NCBI RefSeq assembly: GCF_964355755.1
Contig: NC_092673.1
Location: 26,229,001 to 26,293,000 of the forward strand
Reading direction: 5' to 3'
Length of the DNA stretch: 64,000 nt
DNA from: Antedon mediterranea
Taxonomy: Eukaryota > Echinodermata > Crinoidea > Comatulida > Antedonidae
Part shown: one piece after another, positions 39,561 through 51,243 of the stretch
Position numbering within the stretch: position 1 is the first letter of the stretch
How the letters are laid out: every line of letters begins with the position of its first letter
Program-made: the position numbers and the translations under genes
The notes under the pieces: generated by a model
The model's database searches: none
Told to the model about the DNA's origin: nothing
Seen by the model: only the letters and a program-made list of their open reading frames with translations

Positions 39561-40552
39561 ATGCTCAATAAGTGAAGCATTCAAAAGATCTGCACCTTTT
39601 CATATGTTAATTACAAAATAGTCATAAGCAACAACCTGTTGCCAAAAAAATTACTAATATCATAAAGGTATTATTTGCTTAACAAAGGACAAACTTCAAC
39701 AAGCCAGATCTAAAAGCATGAGAAGAAGTCAGCTAACTAGTTTTCTATGAAAATATAATAGATTCTAGGTTTCAGTTTCAACAATTGGTAGTTTCATTCA
39801 ATATGATGAGCATTTTAGTGGGTTTTGGGTACATAAACAACATAGATAAACTTTTATAAAATTAGTAATAATTTCCTCCAGGACTTTACTTTGTTGCTTT
39901 CTTTATTTTGGTTGAATAAATTAAAACTAATCTATAATGTAAAAAGTTAAAAAAAAATCAAATTCAGAGTGTTTTTTTCTCTATAATTTGTACTGTATAG
40001 TATACAAGGTATTTTCTAAAAAAAGGTTTTATTTTAATTTTTTTTTATTTCAGTAGATCAATATAATAAATATCTAAACTGTGATTTAAAATATAGTTTA
40101 AACTGATAATATAAAATTTAATAGAATTTTGTAACAATAAAACAAAAACTCCTTTTTTTTAAAGTGTTTAACTAATAACAGAAAGGATAGTCTAGAAAAA
40201 GATATCTCCTGTGCACTAGAATTATTTGCGTGTTGAGCAACTTTTCACGTCTTAAACTCATTACTAAGAAAAAAGGTTACTTGTCAAGTGAAATATACGA
40301 CAAGACTAAACACTCTATATTATTTTCCTATAAATATCAACCGATCGTTATGGCACTAATAAAATGCCGACAAGTCTTAAAAACTAGCATTATAATTGCG
40401 TTTCGGAAGTGGGTGAAAAATGATGTTACAAAGAAAAATAACAATTATGAGGGTAACGCCGAGCATTACATTTTTTTTAAGGCAATTGAAATATAATGTT
40501 GCCAAGTTATATGGTACAGGTTCAAGTGTGCTTTGGTAATAAAAAAAAACAA

Positions 40553-40885
40553 CTTTAAATATTATAAGTATTGTACAAAATGGAGGATAAAACTAAATAT
40601 ACATATACTGTACTACAGTAGTATAGACATGTAATTGTAAATAGATAAAAATGGATCAGAAAATAAAATTTTAAAAAAAATATTTAAATATGATAATTAT
40701 TGTACTAAATGGAGGATAAAACTGAATATACATAGTATACTAGTACAGACGTGTAATTGTAAATGGATCAGAAAATAAAATTTTTAAAAAAATATTTAAA
40801 TATGATAATTATTGTACTAAATGGAGGATAAAACTGAATATACATAGTATACTACAGTAATGGATCAGAATATAAAATTTATTAT
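40553..40885 (+). repeat. Tandem repeat, three copies of a unit of about 115-130 bp
   Basis: ATTGTACTAAATGGAGGATA (or the ACAAAATGG variant) recurs at about 40570, 40700 and 40815. It is followed by AAACTGAATATACATA and GGATCAGAAAATAAAATTT. The last copy is shortened. Confidence 0.85.
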
Positions 40886-41404
40886 TATAATTAAATGTAC
40901 AAAATGTACAAAAGAATATATTATTATAGTACAGATGTAATTTTATTTGTAGTACATGTTCTAACGAGAAATGTCTTGCATTTATAAATAAATGAGTTAG
41001 CTTTCTCTTTTATTATGCAATGTTACAAATGAAAATGTTTAACATCAAGTTAGATTTTCACGCTATAGTAGTAATGTATTAATTCACATTCACACTGCAA
41101 CATGGTCCAGCACTACATTATAATTCACACACTTTCGCAACATAATGTTAATTCTAAGAAAAATAATAAATTACAAAGCGGATGTTGTAATGTGTAATCT
41201 TCTGTTTTTAATACTATAAAAATCAATTTAAAATAATTGGAAAATAAATTAATATATTAAATCGTAATTTTAGCATTTATGCGATTAATAATTTAGTGAG
41301 CCATTGCTTAAATAAAAAAAAAATTTTTGTTTTCATAATTTACATATAAATACAGGCTGAACTAAACTAACATTTTAGAGCATAAATAATAATTAATTAG
41401 TTGA

Positions 41405-41520
41405 TATCGCCCATAAGACGGGTTTCTTGACTTTGGCCTGAATATACAGCCGACACCATCATTGAAAGTGCCCAAAAACGAGTGCCGCAAGTAACCTTCC
41501 CATGGAGAAGGTTCGGCACT
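41405..41520 (-). other. GC-richer block with hairpin, possible transposon-derived fragment
   Basis: 41481-41520 can fold as AGTGCCG, a five-base bulge, AACCTTC, loop, GAAGGTT, CGGCACT. On the minus strand two frames stay open across the block, one reading GKVTCGTRFWALSMMVSAVY. It is too short for identification and may be a decayed exon of a mobile element. Confidence 0.25.
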
Positions 41521-41528
41521 ATGACTAT

Positions 41529-41544
41529 TATATATATATATATA
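41529..41544 (+). repeat. (TA)n microsatellite
   Basis: Eight TA dinucleotides in a row. Confidence 0.9.
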
Positions 41545-42442
41545 GATGTTAATCCTAAATTATATTACTGTACAGTATGCTAGAGAATTCCATTATTTCC
41601 TATTTCTCTATATTTTATCATCCACTCCCCTTTTTGTACAATAAGACATTGACCATATCTCTTTGGCTGATAACCCTCACAGGATCTAGGTATTACCAGG
41701 GGTTTGGCCAGTTTCCCTGCCTAACCCAATTTTCCTTGAAAACCAACAGACAGGGAAATATTTTGTGTGGATTTAAAATCAATTTGTAAATAATTACGAA
41801 AATTAGAAATACATGTTTTAAACAAAGAAACTTGTGCACAATAATAAATTTCGCATTCTAATGAAATATTCAACAATAAGATTCAGGTCAATTTGAGATA
41901 ATAACAAATTATTAAATGTTATGAATTATAGATTTTAAGTAATTTCACATATCTTCCATCTAGGTTTTGTGTTGTTTTTTCTTCTGTTCAATTTTTCATT
42001 GTAATAAATAATATACAGTAATTTAAATTAATCGAATATAATATTTGAAATCAAATTACTAGTAATCATGCTGTATATAATTACACTAAATTATTATGTG
42101 AAGATACGCTCTTTTTAACTGTAATTTATTGGAGTTGCGGTTCTAAACTAAAAACATCATTTATTTTTTAAATGTAGTTAGCAATGGCCTGTTACATTTG
42201 AAACTAGGTAGCTACTGTACTAGCTAAGAAGAATATGATGGACAGGTAACTAATTGATAGAAAAGATCCCACAAATAAGTTCAGCAATCAATTTATTAAT
42301 AAAATATATTATAACAATTTGTGTGGGTTATTTGTTATTAAAAAAACCAATGTTCTACAGTAATTTATACAGACAATCTTGGCACGTGAAGATACTAATC
42401 ACTACAAATAAATCCAATTAACGGTGCATATAACCATTTGAA

Positions 42443-42485
42443 TAGGATTTAAAGCAGAGGTATCTAAAAGACTTAACCACTAATG
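42443..42485 (-). mobile_element. SINE relic
   Basis: The minus strand reads TTAGTGGTTAAGTC (A-box) and 20 bases later GCTTTAAATCCTATTC (decayed B-box). The right part matches the CAAATCCTAT tail of the 26295 family. Confidence 0.45.
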
Positions 42486-44779
42486 ATACTTTAGTATCAT
42501 TACAATTGTCTAAGTACAACCTGTTACCACCACAATGCCACTTGTGATTCTAGTTTAGCCCCACCATTCAAAGTGTTAAACAAAGTCATTTCAATAGGCA
42601 ACCATATGTGCATGGAGACAAAAGCCAAGCCAAATGTTTCCACATTAAAGCAGTCAGTATTTGTCTACCATGTGGGCTGTTTATTATCAGCCTACAAGTG
42701 CTCACATGTGGGCATGTTCTCAACAATCTAATTCAGAGATTTGCCTCGAGTCCGGTTCAATATCATACTGGCACCCTATTCAATCTCCGCTTTTGTCTAA
42801 ATCCGAAGGTACAAGAAACTGATAATAACACGGTTAATACTCAAAGTTTGTTTTACCGAGTAACTCAAGACCACGTTTCGTTGGGAAGCGTTCCATATAC
42901 ATTTAGATATCTTTGTAAGAAGCTCTAATTACATCCTAATTCTATGTCACAGCTGACAACCCACGAGGCAGTTGTCATATTATTAATTAAATATTGGCTA
43001 ACAATTGCAATTGAATAGCATGGCGACCTTCTGTAAACATGTAAGCGTGTGTGATTTAGTAAATAGCTATATAAACTGTATCAACTATAACACTATTTAG
43101 CCAATGGCTTAAAAGCCTTTCTTCTTAACCTATTTTCAATACATTATATATATACACGTCATATAGGCAATAAACTTATTTTGATTTATTCATCGCAGAA
43201 AATGAAAACCAAAAAGGTTACCGTAGCAATTAAAAAAAATCTAGACTACGCATAGGTTCTACTATTGCTAAGAAATTCCAAGTATTGGTAATCAAAAGTA
43301 TGATAATAGGATCTAAGACAGTAAAGCTGACCTGTAATGTAAATAAGTTTTAAAGATATCTTGCACACCTAAACAGTTTGTTCAATTCCACTCAGGCGTT
43401 TTTCTTTTAAAGTGAGCGAGTGTGATCACTCACCTAACACACTAACTGCCCTTGAGGAATGTGATTTACAACACGCTTAAATTTGGTAAACTTCTACACA
43501 CCAAAATACAAACAGCACATCTACAGCACCCCTAAATGTATTGAGGAGCACACCTACAATTTAAAAAAGACAATGCATGTCCACTTTATATAATATTTAT
43601 GCAAATTTATCCATGCAGGCATATACACTATATTTTAGTCATCAGATCCACATTTATTTTGGTATTAAGCTAATCATAAATAAAAATTTACTGAATATCA
43701 GAACTAATTAAATAACCAAACATTTTGATAATTCTAATTTCTATTTATTTTGCTTGATAATTATGTTTAATATGAAAGAAAAATCTCTAACGCGCGTTAA
43801 ATTATTAATTCACCTTTTCAAACAGTGGAAACAGTTTACGGCATTACTCTTTAACGATTAAAGATCACATTATTTTTGCGAAATACATTCCCAATTTCAG
43901 GCTAAAATGCAAATTCAATTCGTACTAAATTTCCTTTGGATAAAAAGCACTTACCATGTAGAATACCTTCGGAACTGCCACAAGGAACAAAGTTTTTTAA
44001 ATTCATTTTTTATGCTATGAATACAGATAAACAAAATACAATTCCAATTGCAAAAAAAATATGAGTTTGAAGTTAACAAATATAAAAAAAAAAACAATGA
44101 TTGCTTTATAATTTAATAGTCTGTATTTTTTTTCTGCCGTTAGATAGTATATGATGCAATTTTGACATGCATTAATGCCTATATACTATTTCCGATATAA
44201 GCTTTCTGTTGTACAACAAAACTTATTTCACAATGAGCATCGAAAGGAGGCTGTTCACCATTTCATACTGAAGTAAATGACAAAGTCACGCAAACTTTAA
44301 GAAATAAATCAATTAGGTTAAAATTATATGAAAAAATCTTGAAATGGATGTACACGTTTATATCAATTTGAGTTTGTTTAAGCTGATAATAATGTATACT
44401 ATCCAGACAATAATGAAAAGAAAAGAAAGTTTGTTTACTTGTTGTGTATCATGGGTAAAATAGTCAGTGTACACAACTGTTTAACAGGAGGCATAGTTAG
44501 ATATCATGGCCGAGCACAAATCATTGCATATTAATATTAGGATCCATTTTTTATCTTTTAGTTCACATATGTATGCAAATTTAATCCAATCAATATGCAC
44601 CAGCTGTTGAAGTTACTTATCTTTAGCATTTCCTACCCATTCTACACATCCATAAACTGAACCATTTCATTTACGTTACATCATGGTATTATGAATATTT
44701 CTATTTATTATTATTTATATAAGCTCATGTATTTGAATAAAGAATTTTGTTAAATTTTGAGAGATAATGCACCAGAAAA

Positions 44780-44883
44780 CCAAAATGCAATTGGTCGACC
44801 CAAAATGCAATTGGTTATCCCAAAATGCAATATTGGTCAGACCAAAATGCAATAGTGGTCAGCCTAAAATGTAATTGGTCAGT
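44780..44883 (+). repeat. Tandem repeat, five copies of 20-22 bp
   Basis: CCAAAATGCAATTGGTC-type units repeat with small indels (TATTGGTC, AGTGGTC). Confidence 0.88.
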
Positions 44884-45439
44884 CTATCTGCATGGATCTC
44901 TTTGTAAGAATGGGTGTGGACATTTAACACCTAAATTCATACAGTAATAAATTAATAGAATAGTCATCAAAATGCAATATAAAATAAATTCTATAATAGG
45001 ACTATAGAGGGTAGCATTCATTCTTTAAAAAAAACTTTGCACATTTGAACAGCTGTGGATGAGGAAACAATTAACGGTCAGCGTGTACGTGGTATTACTT
45101 ATTAATTTTCACACGTGTGTTTACCAGGCAAGTTCATTGAACGTTTAAAAGACTGTTTAAAGACAGTCTTTATAGCCTCTGTAATCGGATATATTCAATT
45201 TTTTCCTAACTATGGTATTTGTGTAATGTTTTACCTATATTAAATTTAAAACAAATTTAAATGTAAATATTTCTACTGACATCTTTCAGACGTCAATTGT
45301 CTTAATGTCATGCCACTCAAACAAATGTTAAACGAGCTGTTTTGTGGTTAAAAAACGAGCATGGTTTGAATTATGGATTTGGAAATTACATTTGTTTGGA
45401 CATTTTTTGCAGTAGCCAAAATAATTATAAAACAAAGAC

Positions 45440-45505
45440 AAGTAGAGGCTTGAACCCAGATCCTAAAAAATTATCAGACAATCTACAAGACCACCAAGTT
45501 GATTA
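45440..45505 (-). mobile_element. tRNA-derived SINE relic
   Basis: The minus strand has AACTTGGTGGTCTTGTAGAT (A-box region, 45481-45500) and TGGGTTCAAGCC (B-box, 45447-45458). This is the internal pol III promoter layout of the other SINE copies. Confidence 0.6.
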
Positions 45506-46126
45506 CAATGACTAATAATATCCAACAGATTAGTACTAAAGAAAGCAGGCTAACTATCAAAATGGAAATTAACTAACATGTGAATGCAATAATTATAAAA
45601 ATTATTAGACCAAAAAGTTGCTAACATTTTTGCATATATTATAACATAGCCTCGATACACTATTACAGTACCTCATTGATAACCTGATAATTAACGATGC
45701 ACATCATATTGAATGAGTATTATTTATTACTCATTTAGGTAAACTTGCACAGAATTTAATTTATTTAGACCCATTAGAAATAAGTCTTGCATACAATACT
45801 GTAATATCAACATATGGGTCATTCTGATATTTTGGATTTGGAATAAAGTCAATCGGACACAAACACCAAACAAAAATTATCTCAAAATATCCATTCAAAC
45901 AAATAAACGAAGTATAATCATTGGTCAGTTTTATTTTAATACGATTGTGATAACTGATTTGTGTGGAGTTTGTTCTATTCATTCTATTTTAGGTAATGAT
46001 CAGAAATAAATGACAATTTTTTTAATAGAATATTTTTCATATCATTTCTATTCGAAATAATTTAGGAATAGAATAATAAACACTACATAAAGTATGCATA
46101 AATAGTAGAATAAGAAAACATTAGGA

Positions 46127-46432
46127 ATGACAAAGATATTTGCTTTATACAATGCTATGCTACGCAAGTACCTAATGATCTGCGATATGCTTCACACCTC
46201 AACTACAAGCGTATACAAAAAAACTCATTTATCTACTATTTTATCCAAAGCAAACAAAGTCGTCTCTAAACCTACAAGTCAATACGAGACCAAGTTGTAC
46301 AGTATCTTACGACGAAGGAGTCACACAATGACATCGACGGTCCCGCGGGACAAAGCTTTAGCGAACTTGATCCCTTCTCGAAAGGAGGCACATGTTCTCT
46401 CTGGTGGATTACATGCGTTATTCACGCATTGA
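46127..46432 (+). other. ORF of 101 codons over a GC-richer block, status unclear
   Basis: The ORF begins MTKIFALYNAMLRKYLMICD. The 3' part (46290-46430) has unusual CpG and codon diversity (GTCCCGCGGGACAAAGC…), reading STVPRDKALANLIPSRKEAH. No domain or homologue is recognised. Chance ORF over a conserved non-coding block, or a small gene, are both possible. Confidence 0.15.
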
Positions 46433-46802
46433 TACATGTATTTTTACATTCATTGCTTTGATTAAGATTATTACTACGTTACTTGTCTATAAAGGTGAAG
46501 TATGAAGCAAGCAGAGTTAGACTGACATTGAGAATGATCCATAACATCCTATTTCACATAATTATGTATGTGCATCGTAATGTATTTAATAGTGCATTTG
46601 AATTAACATTTTGAAAAACCATATTATAGTACAGTTAAAGACAAAACAGCAAAATACTACAGAATTAAAGTTATATTCTTAGCTATATCAACTATTATGT
46701 TGTCTAAATTAGTAAATATACTAATGACTAGTTAAATAGTAATTTATTAGTGCCTAGTCGTTGAGTCATAAGGTTATTTATTGGAATAGCATAAGAATGG
46801 CA

Positions 46803-47068
46803 AGATATACAGAATAAACTGTAGTTTAAATAAGTTTATGCTTTCAGAATATTAGTATTAATAATTACATTATATTATTCTACACACATATTACTTTAAG
46901 TTTAAACAAATTTATGTACCTTAAAGTTATACACTATATATACAGAATAAACTGTAGTTTAAATAAGTTTATGCTTACAGAATATTAGTATTAATAATTA
47001 CATTATATTATTCTACACACATATTACTTTAAGTTTAAAAAAATATATTTATCTTAAAGTTATACATT
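46803..47068 (+). repeat. Direct duplication of a 133-bp unit
   Basis: TACAGAATAAACTGTAGTTT starts at 46808 and again at 46941. The following 110 bases are nearly identical in both copies, so this looks like a recent tandem duplication. Confidence 0.9.
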
Positions 47069-47788
47069 ATTAATAAATATTTAATTTAATTCATTTGAAA
47101 TTTAGGTAATTTTACCATCCTAGACCTACTTCAAAAGTGGGTTAACTGAATCTATCCGCATTTATCATTTCCCTTTAAATAAGACAATTTGTGTTTAAAG
47201 CCTACATTTAGATAGAAGTGTGTTATCGAATGAACCCAATAGATACAGTACTTTATTATTTAACATAGTAATCAAATAAGGTTATATTGATATATATGTC
47301 GACAGGTATTTATCGGTACAAATGCAACTTGCATTGTTTTACATTGAATTTAAATATTTAATACCTACTGTAGTTGGAACTGATAAAATGGTCAAGTGGA
47401 TAGCCTACCGTCAATTTGCAATGTGTATAATGCAACAAAAGGAATTTAGTTTACATAATACCGGCAAAATTAAATAGATCACAAATAAAGCATTCTAAAA
47501 CCCCTTTTAATGCCATTTACTGTACATGATTAGATACAAGTAACAAGGAATTGACATTAGGTTCGGTATGCATATCGTTCAATATCGATATCTCTGAAAT
47601 CAAAAACAATATTTCAACACATGCATTTAATATATTCAAATCTATTTTAACATTATTTTAATCTGCCACGATGATCATGGTAGATTTGATTTCTACAAGA
47701 CAACCAATTACTTTTTCTTAGGTGCATATAAACATATATTAAAATTTACATACTCTAAATCAAAAACATGTAAAAAATAATAAAATAC

Positions 47789-47815
47789 CTGGTATACTGG
47801 TTGCCACATCTGCAT
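47789..47815 (-). CDS. Candidate short alternative first exon or microexon
   Basis: On the minus strand, ATG-CAG-ATG-TGG-CAA-CCA-GTA-TAC-CAG (MQMWQPVYQ) is followed directly by GTATTT, a usable but weak donor, in phase 0. The same reading could be a 21-nt microexon after the AG of atgcag. Its composition resembles the 38999-39091 candidate, 8.7 kb downstream in the transcription direction, and phase permits joining 47789→38999→13462. The evidence is only phase, position, strand and composition. A nine-codon match can easily be chance. Confidence 0.2.
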
Positions 47816-48695
47816 ATTTTAAATGTATTTATGAGCTTATGTTATAACTGATAACATACAAAACCAGGAGAACAAGAAGTGAACTACTAATAACAGAAAG
47901 CTGGCGAATACAGTACAACTACCACATTACAAATGTACACAGGCAGATTACTATAGAGGTACTGACAAGGTACTGATGGCTACAAGCTATCGATAAATTC
48001 AGGTTCTTCCAAGAATAAAATCAAACGCATAATGATCAAAAGTAAATTCAATATGATGGGGTCAATTGCATTGAAAAGGTGAAGCGCTTCTGCATGAACT
48101 TTGGACGCAGTTTTTACACTAGTTTATTTTACGAGATAAAAAGGAACTGTTCATCATAATTCTATTTATAGATTGTTAAATGTTACTTTTCAATATTTCT
48201 AATTCTATTTATTAAAATGACATAAATAGCAATAGAAACAATGTGTACACATGAGCACATGTACTAAGCTCTGTCTACACTATATCAAACAAGTTTGACA
48301 AAAAAAAAAATGTGACTTGCCCATATATGGACATGCTGTCATCATATCACTACCATATTTGAGCATGTCACAACCATGTTTGGCCATATCAATATAATAT
48401 TAGGTATCCCAATGAAGCGGATTTTCGTTACCGCGATTTTAACACGTTCGTGAAATTTCAAAAAGTGACGTGTCTTTGAAGTTAAAAATATACTATTTCT
48501 TATATACACATGTGAATAAAAATTATATGTCTGGAAAGATCTTGTTTAAGGGATTATTTTCATATATTTTTAATCTATATTTATTAAATATTTTAATAGA
48601 AAACGCGAGTTAAAAATGAGGTACAAAAGCCGGCGAGCCGAAATCCGCGCGCTAAAAATAACTTTGGAAAACACCTACCCATTTTCAAAACACGA

Positions 48696-48953
48696 TCGCA
48701 CGAGGTCCATAATAGGTGGTGGAGTAATTTTTGTTGCATGTTATCAGGCTTTAAATACTCTTTATTTTGATATGTAAATCGGTTATTATTATTATGTACA
48801 TCCGCCTCAAATGTCAATTTTAACGATAAAAATTGATTTTTTAGTCTTTCTCATTATCAAAATCTGGCTAATTTAGTATTGAATTGAAGCTAATTTATAT
48901 TTCTGTTTGATAAACCACATCGTTTTATTTGACTTTGCGTGGACCTCGTGCGA
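48696..48953. repeat. 14-bp perfect inverted repeat within the nested element
   Basis: TCGCACGAGGTCCA (48696-48709) and TGGACCTCGTGCGA (48940-48953) are exact reverse complements about 230 bases apart. They are GC-rich against an AT-rich background, so chance is unlikely. Confidence 0.6.
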
Positions 48954-49175
48954 AGAGGCCAACAAGACCAACCACTGAAAAAAATAATCCCTACCATAAA
49001 TATCAGTGTTTACCATTTTCCTTACGGGGGGATTCAGTTCTCCGCTTATTACTAAATTACCGTCGCCCAGACAATGTGCATGGTATGCATGTATTAGCGC
49101 ATTAATTAATGATTGGATAACCCCTGCAGTGGACTGTTCCATTTTCTGAACTAGTCTTCGCCGCACACGAGGCAT
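48873..49175 (-). CDS. Hypothetical ORF inside the nested element
   Basis: A 100-codon reading starts MPRVRRRLVQKMEQSTAGVI and continues QSLINALIHAYHAHCLGDGN…. A 51-nt segment (48975-49025) begins GTAAGG, ends TTTTTTTCAG and is a multiple of three, so it may be a very short intron. Removing it leaves the frame intact. The start codon faces a 500-bp GC-rich block that could be a promoter. No domain is recognised; it does not show the cysteine pattern of a THAP domain despite starting MPR. It could be captured host sequence, transposon cargo or chance. Confidence 0.25.
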   Translation of the reverse strand: MPRVRRRLVQKMEQSTAGVIQSLINALIHAYHAHCLGDGNLVISGELNPPVRKMVNTDIYGRDYFFQWLVLLASSHEVHAKSNKTMWFIKQKYKLASIQY

Positions 49176-49319
49176 GTCGAAAAATGTCGCCTCTCATGGA
49201 ATATTTGCTTCGAAACGTCAATTTTACCAATTTATTAAATTATTTAATAAGTGGAATATTTATAAATCTACTATATAAAGCAAGTACGTTAGGAAGAAAT
49301 GTACCGAAGAAATTTAAGA

Positions 49320-49690
49320 AGCTTTGATTTTGCTATGCAGCGGCCGTAAGCCATTCTATGTAGGCGGCCGAAACGCGCTTTGGCCTGTGTTGCCGTTGTA
49401 TGTCTACGCTGTTTCTAGGCCTAAATTTTATTCCGTATATTTCAATTCAAAGTGCAACTTTCGGTTAGAATAATCGAAAGGGAAATAAAATTAAACATGT
49501 TACAATTATACCATTGAGGTAATTACTTTGTTAAATAAAAAATTTCTTCCCGATATTTCTTAGTTTAGGCAGAATTTAGCGTCAGGCTTTTATTTAGACC
49601 TTCTAGATAGAGGGGCCTATATAACTTAACTTGTAGTAGGCGCGGCTGAGTCTACGTTCGGCCCGGCGCGCCAAATGGAATCGAACACAT
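49320..49690 (-). promoter_or_regulatory. GC/CpG-rich block upstream of the nested-element ORF
   Basis: Islands such as GCGGCCGTAAGCC, GGCGGCCGAAACGCG and CGGCCCGGCGCGCC stand out from 70% AT surroundings. The block lies directly upstream, on the minus strand, of the ATG at 49175. It has promoter-like base composition, but no TATA or initiator could be assigned. Confidence 0.25.
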
Positions 49691-51227
49691 AATAAGCACT
49701 GGCTTAATTCTTATTTTTGGCGGTTCGAAAATCAATTAAAATAATATATGATTATAAATATAACTTTAAATACTAGAATTATAAAAAAAATGTATACTTA
49801 CGAAAAATAATATTTAATGAAAAGAAACAATACCCACACAGTTTTTTAACGCAATATTATTTTTTTTCACATTTTAACATTTTTTAACAATATTTTATGT
49901 TGTATTTCAGAATTACCTACCTGTCAATATAAATAACCTTACTAAAATACATATTACATTTTATGCAATGCAAAAAAAAAGAAGTTAATTCACACATTGG
50001 TTCAAAAGTTATGAATCATTTAAAGACAGGAACTTTTTGGGCATTTTTGAGACATTGGGAAAATCACGCGTAAAAAGCCCTTGGACAAATTTTGGAGGGC
50101 GATATCTAAAAAAAAAAATGTCGAGGACACCCAAAAAAAATATATTCTTGTACAACTCTGTTGTATCTATGGGTTTGGAAAAAATAAGAACTTTAAAATT
50201 ATTAGTATAAAAGTTATAACCCTTCAAAAATGGGTTCAAATATTATTAGAAAAAGTGCCATTTTTCAAGCAAAAATCACTGTTTTTTTTAGCACTTTAAC
50301 GGACCATAACTTTTGAATGGATAATCCGATTTCAATCATTTAAATTGCAAAAGTTTATGTTCAGTAAGTTCCTTCTGATTAACTGAAAGAAAAAGTACCA
50401 TCATTAATTTGAATTTTTACATTGGGATACCTAATAATATTTGGGCATATCACTACCATATTTGGGCATATCACTACCATATTTGGGTATATCACTCTCA
50501 TATTTTGGCATATCACTCCCATATTTGGGCACATCACACTTAATTTGATAGTCTGATAGTGTAGACGGAGCTTTATAAGTGTACACCAGATTGCATTATT
50601 TTTATCGATGTCTGGTTAATCATAATCATATTTTTTAATGAGTAGTATGTTTTATTTCCCAATTTGTGACAATTGACTGTGCAACAATGAATGAAAGGAT
50701 ATTGCAACTCAAAATACAAATAAGTCATTTATTTGTTTAAATACAGAATCGACTGGCAATACATACCAGACAATACTGTGAATTTTACTTGTTACAATAC
50801 AATGAAACTAGAGCACATAGAACCCTGTATATGGCGGCGATCAGTTTATTTGATCAGTGCACTACTCAGTGGCTGTTGTAAAATGTGTATACACACCTTG
50901 CAACCATTATGAATACTTACAATAACCATACATACTGTATATAATAAGAGTAAGCTTTTAATAGGTTTGTTGAGCAACTACAAAATAAATTCCATTTTTA
51001 TTGTTAATATTTGTACCATTGTGTTTTAGTAGGTATTTTATCGATTTTTCTATTGTGCATAAATTTCATTTTTAAGTTGGTTTTGACAAAATATTCAATG
51101 TGCATTATTTATACTAAATATGTTTGTTGCTAGTTACTAGTGTAAAATAAATACAAATCGAATGCGCGTCAAAATGATTAGCAAACGCAATGACGAACAA
51201 CAAAACGCAGATGACTGATTAATCTTA

Positions 51228-51243
51228 GGGGGGGGGGGGGGGG
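51228..51243 (+). repeat. Homopolymer of 16 G
   Basis: A run of 16 consecutive G followed by CGGAGG is striking in this AT-rich sequence. Its length is probably polymorphic or uncertain in the assembly. Confidence 0.9.

Larger units (their letters stand above)
31740..47788. other. Giant intron, middle part
   Basis: Contains the minisatellite, SINEs, tandem repeats and the candidate alternative exon listed separately. A coiled-coil-like 81-codon plus-strand ORF (33152-33397) and a lysine-rich 88-codon ORF (40230-40496) are not supported by splice sites or family resemblance. Confidence 0.55.
48401..50433. mobile_element. DNA transposon-like element with 14-bp inverted ends and 7-bp duplication
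   Basis: The left end TAGGTATCCCAATG (48401-48414) is the exact reverse complement of the right end CATTGGGATACCTA (50420-50433). Both are flanked by the direct repeat ATAATAT (48394-48400 and 50434-50440), as expected of a target-site duplication. It sits inside the MITE copy 48266-50573, so it inserted later. The right half is AT-rich with no convincing gene. The left-centre holds ORFs on the minus strand and a GC-rich block (49320-49690). I recognise no transposase, so the superfamily is open and it is probably non-autonomous or has cargo. Confidence 0.75.
48266..50573. mobile_element. Composite element: MITE copy carrying a nested 2.03-kb insertion
   Basis: The outer ends are inverted (AAGCTCTGTCTACACTAT on the left; ATAGTGTAGACGGAGCTT on the right), like the short elements at 61350-61511, 37686-37838 and 55891-55992. 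Inside each end is the family's ATATGG(T/G)AGTGATATG-type subterminal repeat (GGGCATATCACTACCATATT on the right). The middle is interrupted by the separate element at 48401-50433. Confidence 0.8.

Noticed and set aside
42608-42928. 106-codon plus-strand ORF with several cysteines
   Set aside because: No motif or domain pattern and no splice or promoter context. It remains an unproven chance ORF.
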